Part shown: positions 28,474 to 40,818 of the stretch, one piece after another | How positions within the stretch are numbered: position 1 is the first letter of the stretch | Layout of the letters: each line of letters opens with the position of its first letter | Source: Ascaris suum | Taxonomy: Eukaryota > Nematoda > Chromadorea > Rhabditida > Ascarididae | Assembly (NCBI GenBank): GCA_013433145.1 | Contig: CM024188.1 | Location: forward strand, 2,852,001-2,916,000 | Length of the DNA: 64,000 nucleotides | Reading direction: 5' to 3' | Made by a program: the position numbers and the translations under genes | Notes under the pieces: model-generated | Seen by the model: only the letters and a program-made list of their open reading frames with translations | The model's database searches: none | Told to the model about the DNA's origin: nothing

Positions 28474-29042
28474 GTGAGTAGCGCGTCGCGTCACCCGTAC
28501 GATCCGCTCGCTGCGGCGACGACTCCCATCTCTAAGGCATCTAGCTGCCTCGATAGCCGAGCAGTGCATACGCTCGCTAAGTTGATCGGTGCTCAGTATC
28601 AGTACCAATTTGTGGTGCAAGTCCTTGGTTAGTTGAAGCGATACAATGTGGCACAGTGTGCACTTCGAAAGTAAGATTACCTGGCGAACTGATCAGGTTT
28701 ATTTGCGCCTTTGCATATAATCTGAAGTAAAGGTCACACTTTATGGTATCGTATTGGTGTACTATTTAGTCCATTGGCGACAAATTTTGAAATAAGATAG
28801 TGCTAATAAATAAACGCTGTCAAAATTTTTCGGTTGTCGCGAACAACTGAAGTATGTCAACGATTTACGTTTATTTCACTTGATGATTGGAATTGAATTC
28901 TCATAATTCAATCGCTAATCATAATTTGTTCAATGAATTTTATTACGATAATGTTTCATTATTTTGCATATCTCCGTTTTCGTTTGTCGTAGGTATGGAG
29001 TAGCAGCTGTTTTGTTTGTTTTGTTTTGTTCTTTTTTTCTGA

Positions 29043-29057
29043 GGGGGGGGGGGGGGG
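29043..29057. repeat. Poly(G), 15 bases
   Basis: Uninterrupted G run in gene-poor DNA. Confidence 0.95.
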
Positions 29058-32000
29058 CGTCGCATTATCCCTTCCCCAGTGTAATCGAATTTACTAGTGA
29101 CCATCACTTTGCTTCGTTGTTATACGGGTTTTTTCTTTCATTGCTTGCTGTGCTTGTTTTCTGTCAGTGAAATGTGCAAGAAAACGAAGATTGTATTTTA
29201 CGACGCGTTGACGTCTACGTTCATTATTTTTTAAAATCTCTTTTCAAATGCGTTTTTTTTTATAGCGTTAGCATTTTTGACCAGTGACCTTTGCACTTTT
29301 TTCGACAAGCGTCCGCATCTTTCGTAATGCTCATACTAAAAAACTTAGCTTGTTTGTCGCGTTATTGGTTGAGGATTTGTAGGGATGCTCGATCGTGCGG
29401 GAAAATACGTTAAGCTTTGTTTACTAGCTTTTTGGATGTTTGTTTATGCGCCAAGTTGGTCCGACGAGTTGAATCGCGTTTGGGTTAGCTCACCCCTTAC
29501 TCGGTGTTCCCTCCCAATATTTTCTTAAGATGAGTTTTTGCGTGAGTCTTTAAAACCGCAATTTTCTACGCCACGCACACTTTCGAACTGTTGATTAAAG
29601 TCTTAAAAAGAGCATTGCCTACCAGCGCTTTCAACAGTTTTGAGTTTTTTTGAAAGCAGTATTAAGCAGCATTCGCCATTTTTTTTTTCACTTCCGCTTT
29701 GATTTTGCTGCAACTTTAGGCGTTTTTTTTCCCCCAATGACGTTATGCGTCATTGATCACCAACCCGCATTGCGCGCAATGTTTATGTTACCGTTCACTA
29801 TCTGTGTGCAGCTTTCCCGAAGGCCTGCTTCTAATTCGCTTAGCTTGAGAATGCACAGAGAAATGTGCATTTATGAGTTAAATCGCAAGTAGCACACAAC
29901 CATGCTAGTTTATTTTACTCTTATTCTGAACGGCATATCTTCTTTTCCCATGGAGATATCTGTTATTAAGCATCTAAACTACAAGTAGCGGCGTCCATGT
30001 TTTGAGTGTATTGCTTCTTCCTAAGATGCATTTTTAGCAACGTCAATGATAGCACATTACGTGCGCAAGTTATGTGTATCTATGCGCTATCGATACTTTC
30101 ACTTATCTAATTACCTGAACGAGATTTCGTCACCCTTCATTGAAGGATGCATTTAGGTGAGCCTTTCAAACGATTACGACTTTGAAGAGTAACTAAAACA
30201 AACATTTACAAATTTTAAAGTGAATCAAAACCACTATGGAATCTGCGATATCCTACATTTTTGCACATAGACATTTTCATAGTTGGTTTAATTCTTAAAT
30301 TTTTCGTATAATTTTTCTTCATCGATTTATTTGCCGAAAATAAATAAGTAATAAACGATGTAGTGGATCACTTTATAATATCACTAAGTGGGTAATAATT
30401 GAAGCGAGCATATTTGTCTATCGCCCATTCATCAGTGGATAGTGGACAAATATGTTCAGCTATTGGGTGTTTTTTTTTTTTTGAGTGCAAATATTTTAGC
30501 AGGGAAATATCCCACCTTGAAGAGTTTAAATGCACTCGAAAGGCAGCGCTATTGGGAGCGATTACTGCCATCCTTCTTTCGAGTTGCATTTACTCAATAA
30601 TGACGCATTTGCCTAAATGATAACGCAATTAATGGGTGGCTCACCATTACATACACTATAAAATGCGACACTTCGTAGAAGTCGATAGCTAGCGAAAAAA
30701 AAAATTGCTGAAACATTTGCTACTAGAAAGTCCGACAGCGATGGTGAAATGAAAAGTTTGAAGAGCGTTCGTAAATGATGCCCTTTTTAAAGAGCTTTTT
30801 CTTTTTGAACCTTTTTAAATGACCTGTTAATGGAGGATTTTTTTAAAAATAGATTTATATTTGCAAAAGAGGGGTATTCGTTGAAAATTTTTCATGAACG
30901 CTTCTCAACATTTAAGTGAAATTTTTTTGAATTTTCACTCATTATGTGAAAAGTTTTCAAATATTCCCACCATTTAGCATTCATTTTGCAATATGCAAAC
31001 GTTGAAATATATTGTGTGTGCATTTTAATAACGTAAAAGAAACGAGTTGTCGTCATGTGAGCAAATATATCCACTTATATTCAACTTCATATTGGAATGC
31101 CGTCGGAAAAATTCTGCTAAACGTGTGGGAAATTCTTTTCGGTTTATTTAAATATTTATAGCATCGATATGTTGAAATTGTTTCACAAATTTCCACAAGT
31201 GCATCGAGTTGCAGTTGCTCTATTTGGTTAACGTTATTTGACATTCGCTGATGAAATATACCTTAGCTAAGTTCCTCAATCGTATAGGTTTATTGCATTT
31301 AAAGAAATTGTTCCTTAATAGAAATCTCATATAATCGTACTTTTTAGTAGTCTAGATGAAAATTTTTCGTGCGCAATGGTTGACATTTGCAGTACAATTT
31401 TTGCAATAGACATTTCACGAAAATAGCGATAATGATTCGATGAATTCGTTTTCCAATTTGAAGAAGTGACCACTCGGCTAACCACTCGAGATAAACGTCT
31501 CTTCTTTTTGGTAGTCCACCGAAGAGGAAGTTCAACATTTCGACGCAGTTACACTATTTTCCTGAAAATTCAAAATGCGTTTGCATATTATATCACAAAT
31601 GATCTCGTTTGCGCATCTTTCGGATACCTCTTTTACCTTTCACATAATTTCTTCGTTCGCTGCTAAATGTAATGGGAGTTTATGGATCGGTTATTGATAA
31701 CGTTGAAGAATATCACTTATTAATTGTGGCAAAAAAGTTTCCATGTGTAGCATTAATAAAACCATCACTTTAGTCAACGTTTTGATGATTTCAAATTGCA
31801 AAGAAAAAAGAAAAGATCATCTAAAAGAAGAAAAAGAAATAATTTTCCAGCCAAGACAATGAAATGAAATTAGATATCCCACTGAAAGAATAAAAATCGC
31901 TAAAAAAAAAAGAGGAAAATAAATGAGAAAATGCAATTTTCTATTGTAATTGTAAGGAGTAAGTATAGATGTTTCGTTTTATTATTTCGACGATAATTAT

Positions 32001-32173
32001 TTTTATCGTTAATCTGATAGACCTCATTAAAGCTGTATCATATCTATTGTAGATTTTTGTTTTTTTCTTAAAGACTAAACGGATTGTGCTAAAAATAAAG
32101 TCGTTGCATAGAGAAACGTATCATTTTCTAATGTCATTATGTCATTTGCTTCTCGCATTGATGCCCCCTCTCG

Positions 32174-32200
32174 CCCCCCCCCCCCCCACACACACACACA
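32174..32200. repeat. Poly(C) 14 bases plus (AC)n
   Basis: Fourteen C run straight into six or seven AC units and then poly(A). Confidence 0.95.
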
Positions 32201-32403
32201 AAAAAAACTTTCTATCGTTAGATGTTAATTATCCCTAAGTGACTGCATTTTTGACCATTTATGATAGGATGTATTTGGGATTCTTGCGGAGGTGTTCATA
32301 GATACAACATTCCCATGTGAGTGCTATTGGCCATAAAAGAAGATCACAGTGTGAATGTTCTTAGTAATCGCGCATGCATGTATGCACTACTCAGATTTAA
32401 CGA

Positions 32404-32425
32404 GAGAGAGAGAGAGGGAGAGAGA
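32404..32425. repeat. (GA)n microsatellite
   Basis: GA dinucleotide run with one GGG interruption. Confidence 0.9.
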
Positions 32426-35400
32426 TTCAGAGATCATTCCTCTGAAGATTGAAATTATTTGTGTATAGGCAACGATGAATTTACAGGCTTAAGAATTCAC
32501 TATATATGCTGAAATTTATGTATCATGCCATACTGCATTTGCATTGCTCAGCTGTAGTACATCTACAATGTTGTATGAATGCAGAAATGGTGAAACACAC
32601 ATTATATTTGCATTTTAATTGTTGATAAAGCTGGAGCCACTCATAGTTTACGAAGCCGCAATTTGTTTGCTTTACGAAAATGACTGCATCGGAAGTGCCA
32701 ATGTCGGAAAACTTTTGTGGTGCGCACTTTACACCTGACATCTTGTTGTTGTTTCATTCGCCACAATTAATCCGAACAAAAGCGCTCGCAGCTATAGTTC
32801 GCTCATTTAGCGTTTCAATTCATTTTATGCCTATCCTATTGCATTGCGTGAAGCGCATCAAATGCATCATTGAGAGGCATTTTTTGATAATTTAGCTGAA
32901 TCTAAATATACATTTCACAGCGTTTCCTAAGTACGGCTCATTTAAAAGAAAAGCAAATTTTCAGTTTTTTTTTTTTAACGAAAGCCACTTGCAAAATTAA
33001 CTGCATTGGGCTGAATAAATCTCCAGTAGCATATAACAATAACATCAAATGTTGCATAATCATGCAAATCGACCGTAGCATTTTTTTTTTAGCGTTGCAT
33101 TGAAGTTTTTTTCGTCCAGTCGACTAGTGGAGTATATTGCAATTATAATAGAATTCATTCTGATGAATTTTTCCTGTATAAAATAAACATCTGTTTTAGC
33201 CAGCAAAAAAGCGCCACTGTAATGCACTTCTTTGCTAGGCATATCAATAGGTACTAGCGCTTTTTTATCAACTTTCACGCCGATTTGCAGTCGCGGTTCT
33301 ATACTTTCAGTCAGGGTTGAATTGTTGCAGACACGTTTATGACTGTTCCCTGAAAGAGAATATTGCGGGAAGGAAGTTACAAAAATACCGAGAGGCTTTT
33401 CTATGCGTCTCCGAGGAGAGGGAAGTCGTTGTCAGCGAAATATTGGTTCGGTAGGATGTTTGGTTTAGTAGACGGACAGATGCTCATATAGGTGAGGCTA
33501 GTTTTTATTGTGGACGAGCGAGAAGCGACCGTTGCGATTTAATAAAGCGGCGAGGCGAGGTCTGTTCGTTGCGTTATGTGATGTTTGCCTCTATAGAGGG
33601 TGCATGTCGATATGGCGTTTCCTCATTTAGATTTAATCGCCTCTCTCTGTTTGTCCTCATTGTATCTGCCTGGAACGCTTCCTATTCGAAAAACGTTTTC
33701 ATAGATGCACGAGCACTTTCACGATTTTCAGGTAGTCGAAAGGGAAAGATTTTGAAGGAAAGAATGAATTGAATTTACCTCACTAGAGGTAACATTTCTT
33801 GCCATTTTTCACCGATTCCATTCCGCCGTTCACCATTTATTAAAATTCAAAAATTTCATCTCTCCGTTCAGGTCGAAGGGAGGAGACCCTGAGTGCAGGC
33901 ATCATTTCCGTACATAATGTCCAGCCCGTTGTGTTCCTAAAAATATCATCTCAACAACCTTGCATTCTTCTAAGTGGCGATCTTTGAGAAGTTTACGTTA
34001 AACTGGCTTAGGGATGAACAATTCGTTGAAGTGAACATAGGTGCTCTTAAACTGCACGCCCTGTCATGTAAATATTTATAATCATGTTGCAGTTAAGTGA
34101 ACAGTGGCATATACGATTTACCGTAATTATTCATTTATGGCCCAGTTGTGTTCCTACCGAAATGTTATGGTCGATTGATAGTTTGCCTCAGAAAAATCTG
34201 ATGATATAAGCGGCTCTGCTAATGTTTTGATAGAGAAATTACGTCGTCCATAAAAAATTGTATGCTTTTCGTCTGATCCTCATCTCCAAAAAAAAACCTT
34301 CTATAGATGTATTGCTATAGCTGCTGGTATTGTGTTCAAATGAGATTGTTAGGTATGCGCAGAATGCGCTTTTTTTAGGGCATGATATTTTCGTTTTATA
34401 GATATCCCACTGCTCATCTATTGTTGCAATAAATCATCGCCATATTTAATGAGCGCTTCATAGAATTCGATATTTTTATTTTATTTGCAAATTCATCGAA
34501 TCACTTTTCAATTAGTGTTCGTTTTTCTTTCTGAGAATAAAACAATGTTAACGTTAATATGTTACTTTCTCTTTTCTCATAACGAGTATTTTTTTTCGAT
34601 CGCAACGGAAATTATTCACCTTTTAAACAAATTTTCATTCAAATCATGTTTTTTTTTTTTTTTTTGCTTCTCTTCTTGACTACGCATAAACTGACCCGTC
34701 TACAAAAAAAAAGCGAAACCCAATTGAAAACGAAATGTGAACTTGAACTCTCTTTTGGAAATGAAATGTCAACTTTGTGTCTTTTTTCGGAACGAACTGT
34801 ATCTTTAAGTCTCTATCTGGGGCGAACTATGACTTCAGGTTCTTCTGAAAACGATACGAAAAAATCGTGAGCAAAATTTTAAGCCGCGAATGAAGTTATA
34901 CTTGCTGCTATTTCAAGAACTGTGTTGTGATTTTCTTTTCAGATTCATTAGTGATGAATCTTTTAAGGATTCATGTAATTATTAAATTTCTCGCATACGA
35001 TATAAACCATTTCATTGAGCTATTAATATTATCGTCTTTTATGCAAAATTCGTCGTTTATCTTATGATCTCTGCTTAATAAGTGAATGGATTGCTTTGTT
35101 TTTTCTTTTCTTTTTTCCTTCTTTTTCTTTTTTTTTTAAATAAACATCTACGCTCACAAAATATTCATGCAATAAAAGATGAGTTGAGGATTTTTTTTTT
35201 TTTTTTTTTGCTTAACTTAGGCTACAATTGCAAATAAATGGAAAGATATCTCTTTTTTTTTTCAAAAATTCGTAGGTTATATGAAGCGGATAGCAAATTC
35301 ATATTCCTCAATCCTATTTTGAAGTTGAATCAAACAATATTCATGAGGACTTTTCCAGAGTGAGCAATGCGATTTAGCTTCATTGTGGCCAAGGGGGGTC

Positions 35401-36555
35401 ATATTTCGGCTTGAAATTATAGACGGATTCAAGGTGATTGCCTTGGATTCGAATCGAGTTACAACAAATAAGAAGGTTGGCGAGAATGGAAATGGAGTGG
35501 GAATTTAGATTAGACTAAAAGCTTCCATTACCGTTCCACATTCATTTTAACGTATGCTATGCGCCTGTTTCGATTAAATCGCTGCTTAACGTTTTTTTTT
35601 TGTCGTTTAGTTTATAAAATCAGGAAACTTCTCACGTATGCAGTGGCTTTCTTTTAGTTGATAAATTTGATGTTTGTATTGTCTGTTGATGCTGTTAAAT
35701 ATATTTTCAGCGTTAACAGTGCACACTAAGGTTGCATGAATCGTCATTTCTCCACTCATCGTTTTCAAGCTCGAACATTTTGGAGGTTTCGGAGACGCCC
35801 ATGCGCACGGGCCTTTTTTACAAAGACTCCTTAGCATCACATGTAGCAATCCCTTAGGACGTCCTGGGATCTTGGTGTTAAGGATCGGCTTGCCTCCAAT
35901 CCCGGATCATGCCAGTGCTACCGCCTCAGTTTATTCCATCATCGTATTGCATAGTCTGAATTGGGCCAAATATGCTGATATTGTCACGCATTAAAGATTT
36001 CTTAAAAGTTATATTCGAAATGTTGGAGTATTTAATGGGCGATTCATCTGATTTGTGAGCAATAAGAAGGCGCATTTCAATAAAGCACAAATATTTGCGA
36101 TTATTCTGCTTTATTTTTTGGCGATCTTTTTGCTTTGAATGTCGATAAAATTTTTTAGCGCATTGTAATTGGAATTTACGCTCTATTCGAATATCAAGAG
36201 AAGTGAATAGGCTAAAAGTGTGCATCAAAAAAATTCACATATTAATGCTGCAATTTTGAGGACATTTTCGTTTAATCGTCTATATGAAATACGTTTTAAC
36301 TTCCGCGTCGTCGAAGTTTTCTCATCGATACGAAAATTTGTGCCGATAAGCGAAGATATGATGCGCTTCATACAATATGCCTTCCTGACGTATGAATATG
36401 AAATAAGATTCTATGATAGCTTTCCGTATGATTATTTGCATAGTGCATTCAATTTCTGATTGATCTGAAGAGCGCATCACATTAATATTGCATGTTGACA
36501 TCAGATCATTTTTTTTTTCGTTAATGAAGCGGGAGAATTTTTATATTATTGTCAA

Positions 36556-36603
36556 TTTCGATTATGAGGTGGAATCTTTCGATTATGAGGTGGAATCTTT
36601 CGA
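36556..36603. repeat. Short tandem repeat, 21-bp unit, 2.3 copies
   Basis: Two identical adjacent copies of a unit beginning TTTCGATTATGAGG, plus the first bases of a third. Confidence 0.9.
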
Positions 36604-39600
36604 ATAGTTGTTGCTCACCTCAGCTAAGGTAACGATAAAATCTTGTCGATAAATATTTCAATAACATTCATTACACTGAAGTTATCATTTACAACAGCAA
36701 ATAATGCAGTATTAAAAAAAAAAAGGTCGAAGAGTGTAGATAACTGTATATTTGAGTATTTCAGGATAATTACTATTAAACGATTGTTTTTGTATTTTGC
36801 CTAGAAATTCCAGTTCGGTTTTTTGTTTTCTTACATAATATAATTTTAGAGAGATAAAAGTTTTCCTCTAATCGAGCACTGCTAAACACAATTCAATAGG
36901 CAGTTTTCATTAGAAGTGAGTTATGATGTAATTTCTGCAATTCTAGATGGCTGATTTGGATAAATATATTTCGCTTTTTTTTTAGTAATATATCAGGATT
37001 TAAGGATGTTCTTTTTCGTTTGGAAAAAATTCTTGAAAAACTAAATTTTCAAAGTTGGCCTTCATAAAAAGTCGTAATATTTTTATGGATTATTGAATTT
37101 AGCTGAAGATTACTCGGCTAAAAGATGTTTCTACGGGGATTCTGAAAATGGTTACTCCATTTTCAGCCAAAAAAAAAAAAACTAAATTAGAGGAAATGAC
37201 TATTGAGAAGTGGTTTTTTTTTTTCTAAACCGGAAGTAATTTTCCCTTTTAACGAGCACTTGTTCTGTTGGAATTGCCATCGATCACTCCCAAGGCGTCT
37301 TTTTCAAAAAACAAAATTGAACAGTCCTCAGGGAAGTCACATTTTCCTTGCATAACGAGAAGAGAATTTTTAAAACATTTTTGCTCAACTTTTCTGGAAA
37401 ACAAACTGTGCTTAAATGAACTGGCCTAAAAATGCTGGAAGCTGAACTGGAATTGTCGTCATCCAGGTTTGATAAGGTAATTAAAATACACCTCTCACAG
37501 GCTTATTGAGAGGATTTAATTGGTCTCTTAAAAACAATATGGGCAGCCGTTTCTTTGAATTTCTTCACGAAAGCACACCTTTCGCCTAAATTTTCAAAAA
37601 AACTTAGTAATCTGCAAACGGTTGTGACTTTGCATGATCGATGCTTTATTTCATTGTTAATAAGAAAACGAAATCTATTCGACTTGGGCAGTTTAGCTGA
37701 GTGGAAAGTTTTAAGAAATTATGAAAACGAAAATGCATGAAGTGCTTAATTATGTTTTTATTATTTTCTTGTAATTCTTGTTTCCATTATGTAGCTAGCA
37801 TTGGTTTCAACGAATTTTTAGGTTCGAAATTTATTCCGCTATAGAAAACTCGTTCTAATTAAGCGTTTTCTTACCGGAACTCGGTTCTAGATTGTCTTAT
37901 TTGGGTGATTCTTCAGTGTTTAGTGATCTTGCGTATGACGTGGTGAGTAGTGAGTTGTATGGGTTAATTGCTAGGTACTAAAAAATGGTCTTCACGATCA
38001 AGCACAAGGTGGTTAAACAAGTCAGTTTACAAGTGATAAGCAGTGAAATGTAGCGTTAAATGTGAGATAAGAAGCAGCTGGTTTTTATGGATTGTTCGCT
38101 AAGCGGTAAACGCTCGATTCTACGCGTAAGTGGTACATTGTCCAATGAGTTTAAGGTGTAAAGATGAGTTTGTTACTGAATGGTTCCTGTTTCATGTTCA
38201 TGTCGCACTATGGACTTCTTCTAGTATATATTTGTGTTGTCGCAAATTTTATCCATCCAACTGTGGAATTTCCCGTTCGCAGGTCCCATATTTTAGCTCT
38301 GCTCTACTCTGCCCTTCTATCCATGTCTAAATGGTTACGGTGATGAGTACAAATTTTGGCCTTTTGGGCTACATATCGTAGAGCTCTCATTTAATAGGAA
38401 GGAACTTCTTTTGCAAATATTTCACGGGATGATGGATGTCATGATATAAACAGTGTGCTTGTTTGAGTTGCGCCGCCTCAGCAGTCCTGGTCAGAACGAA
38501 AGTTGAGGCATTGACTGGGCATTTCGTGTATTTTATCAGCTCGAGTATCTGGGAGTAATAACTACTAGAAGTTTATAGGATAATATGAGCACGATACAGC
38601 AACCATTGAGCAGTGAAGTTCTGGGCAAATTTTAAAATAGGAAGCATTGGCTTTGAACGTCTTACGCTTGGATGAGTTTTGCAGGGGTTGCCTTGCATTA
38701 AGATTTTAATACAGAAATGCAGGTGATCAGAAATAGTGTGAAATTAGGGCAATGCGTCTAAGAAAAGAAGACATGAAAAGATGGGAAATTTTCGCAATAG
38801 GAATTTTGCAATAGACGTTGCTTAAAGCCTTCAAACAGTTTTTTAGCACTATGAAGCAGGAAATGCAAATATATCTGATATTCTCCAACGTGCACTGCGC
38901 CAAGAAAGAAACGAAGCGTCGTTGCGTCGTCCTTATCCCGTAAATATCGCATACCTATTTCCGCGTCACTTCGGCGATAACGTTGCTTGAAGGTATAACA
39001 TTTGAAGACCATGATTGGCTCAACTCGCATTTGATCGTTTTCTTCTTGACGATTCTCTACATTCATCCCTTATTTGACATTTTCTTTAACGTACATCATC
39101 GTGGAAAGCCATATGCTTTGTACTTCTTTCAATATTTCCTCGTCAGTCGAACACATTTACGGAGGAGAAAGAATGAAGTAGCGCCATTGCGATTACTGGA
39201 ATAATAAGAGCGATTGTCTCGCAGTTACTTGACCGCCAACACCACTTGATTTCGTAAATTTCTGTGCCAAAATGTCTGGGTAATGCGATCGTAAAAAATT
39301 CGCTGCAAAAATCGATGAGGGTAATGCGATGTCAATGAAGAGCGCTTGGAGCTTTCCTCAAATTCCTCATCGAAGATTTCTTGCCTTTAAGAAGTCCATA
39401 TGAGTTTATATATGTTAAATTGAGGCTTTACTAAAGTACTATTAAACATAAACGAATGCGTTCAAATACTTGACTCTCTCATTTTCTTGGCTTTTCGTTC
39501 GAATATTCCGGCTCTATGAGATTATAATGAATTTTCCTCATTTTCTTTATGACGAAGACTTGTTGCAATAAAGAAACACTTTCGAAAGGAGAATGAAAGA

Positions 39601-40256
39601 TAACTTTAATGCAATAAAATGAAAGATAAAATGCCACATAAAGAGGAAGTTATTTGTCGTTTTATATTCCACTTCAGCATCCTTGTTGAAGTGATATAAT
39701 CGCCTATCTAATCATAATACTTCAAATTATTCTGTCGAGTCTCTATAGAATTTGCAGCCAATTGATGAAAAGCATAGAGTCCCAACTTTCTGTACCATTA
39801 CTTCCACTTCCTTCTGCTTCCACTTGTCAAATACGATTAGCATTTCCTCTTGCGTAGACACAGATCATTGTGCTTGAGTTGAGTGTTCATTATGCCTTAT
39901 TCCGAAAGCCGATTTTTTTTTTCTGAATGCTGTGTGCATGATACGAGATCGAGCGACGTCAACGGCGTTGTTTCGGAAGCCCCGGTTAGGTAACTGCAAA
40001 CGTCAGGTATCTCGAGCACCTTGTAGGTCACTGAGTAGCACTCCTCAAAACCATAAGGTTTCTTATCGCCACATCTATCAAAACATACTCAGTTTCATTG
40101 TTGTTTCCTTCCAATAAATCAGTCGCCTCTCATGAGGAGTCTGTCCCATGAAAGCGGAATCATGTGCGCCACCGTTCCTACCTCTCAAGGTGGCTGCCGA
40201 GGAGTGACGGTGCGGCAACAGAAAGTCATGAAATCCCATAACAAAATTATTCAGCA

Positions 40257-40817
40257 TTAAAGGGAGTAGCTAAAGATGAGTTGAATGTAACTGCAGTGTC
40301 TGAATCTACCGTCTGGAACTGTTCTTCGGTGGGTCTTTTGCACCCCACTGCTGTCACTGCTTCCATCATTCACCGTAATTATTCTTCTTTTTGAGGCAAG
40401 TGGGATGAAAACGGTCCAGTGAACGCTGTGCTCGGTGCGAGAGTCCGTTGCAATGTTTTGCGGTGCCCCTTGCGAACTAAAGTGAGTAGTAATGGACCCC
40501 ACAAAAACTGTGTCGCCCTCTCAGAAAGCACACCTTTCGAGAATGTCTTCGTGGAACAAATAGATCTAGGCATCGAGTAAGATCCTGTGGCTTGATAGGT
40601 CAGAAGCGGTCTCAAAATCTACTGCTTTAATAAACGTGTGAAGACGCATATCCATCGCTTCATTCGGCCGCTCTCGTGGGAGGACAGAAAACAGTCTTAT
40701 ATAATCGACTTCCGTGTTCCAAAGTGGAGAAAGCCAAGATACTGTTTCCCGGAAAAAGGGCGCATCTGAGGCAACTCGAAAGGTTCTAACGTCCATCTTC
40801 TGCAAAGGAGGTAATTT
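40257..40817 (-). pseudogene. Unrecognised higher-GC coding-like region, minus strand
   Basis: Read on the minus strand, a strong acceptor (GCCTTTCAG, ending at 40818) opens a frame of 84 codons to a stop at 40566. Its composition is protein-like (WLSPLWNTEVDYIRLFSVLP). Downstream, two further overlapping frames continue to 40257 (for example SVHWTVFIPLASKRRI). GC content is clearly above the flanks. The frames do not join by an obvious intron, so this may be a gene with unseen introns, a decayed duplicate, or a transposon fragment. I recognise no family. Confidence 0.3.
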
Positions 40818-40818
40818 C

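Larger units (their letters stand above)
28640..40256. other. Gene-poor AT-rich DNA
   Basis: No recognisable gene or RNA. It contains poly(G) at 29,043-29,057, poly(C) followed by an AC repeat at 32,174-32,200, a GA repeat at 32,404-32,425, and a 21-bp tandem repeat at 36,556-36,603. A 102-codon minus-strand frame at 38758-39066 has no family resemblance. Confidence 0.5.

Noticed and set aside
38758..39066. 102-codon minus-strand frame
   Set aside because: Has an internal RYRRSDAEIGMRYLRDKDD stretch that looks protein-like, but no splice context or family was found; not enough to call a gene.
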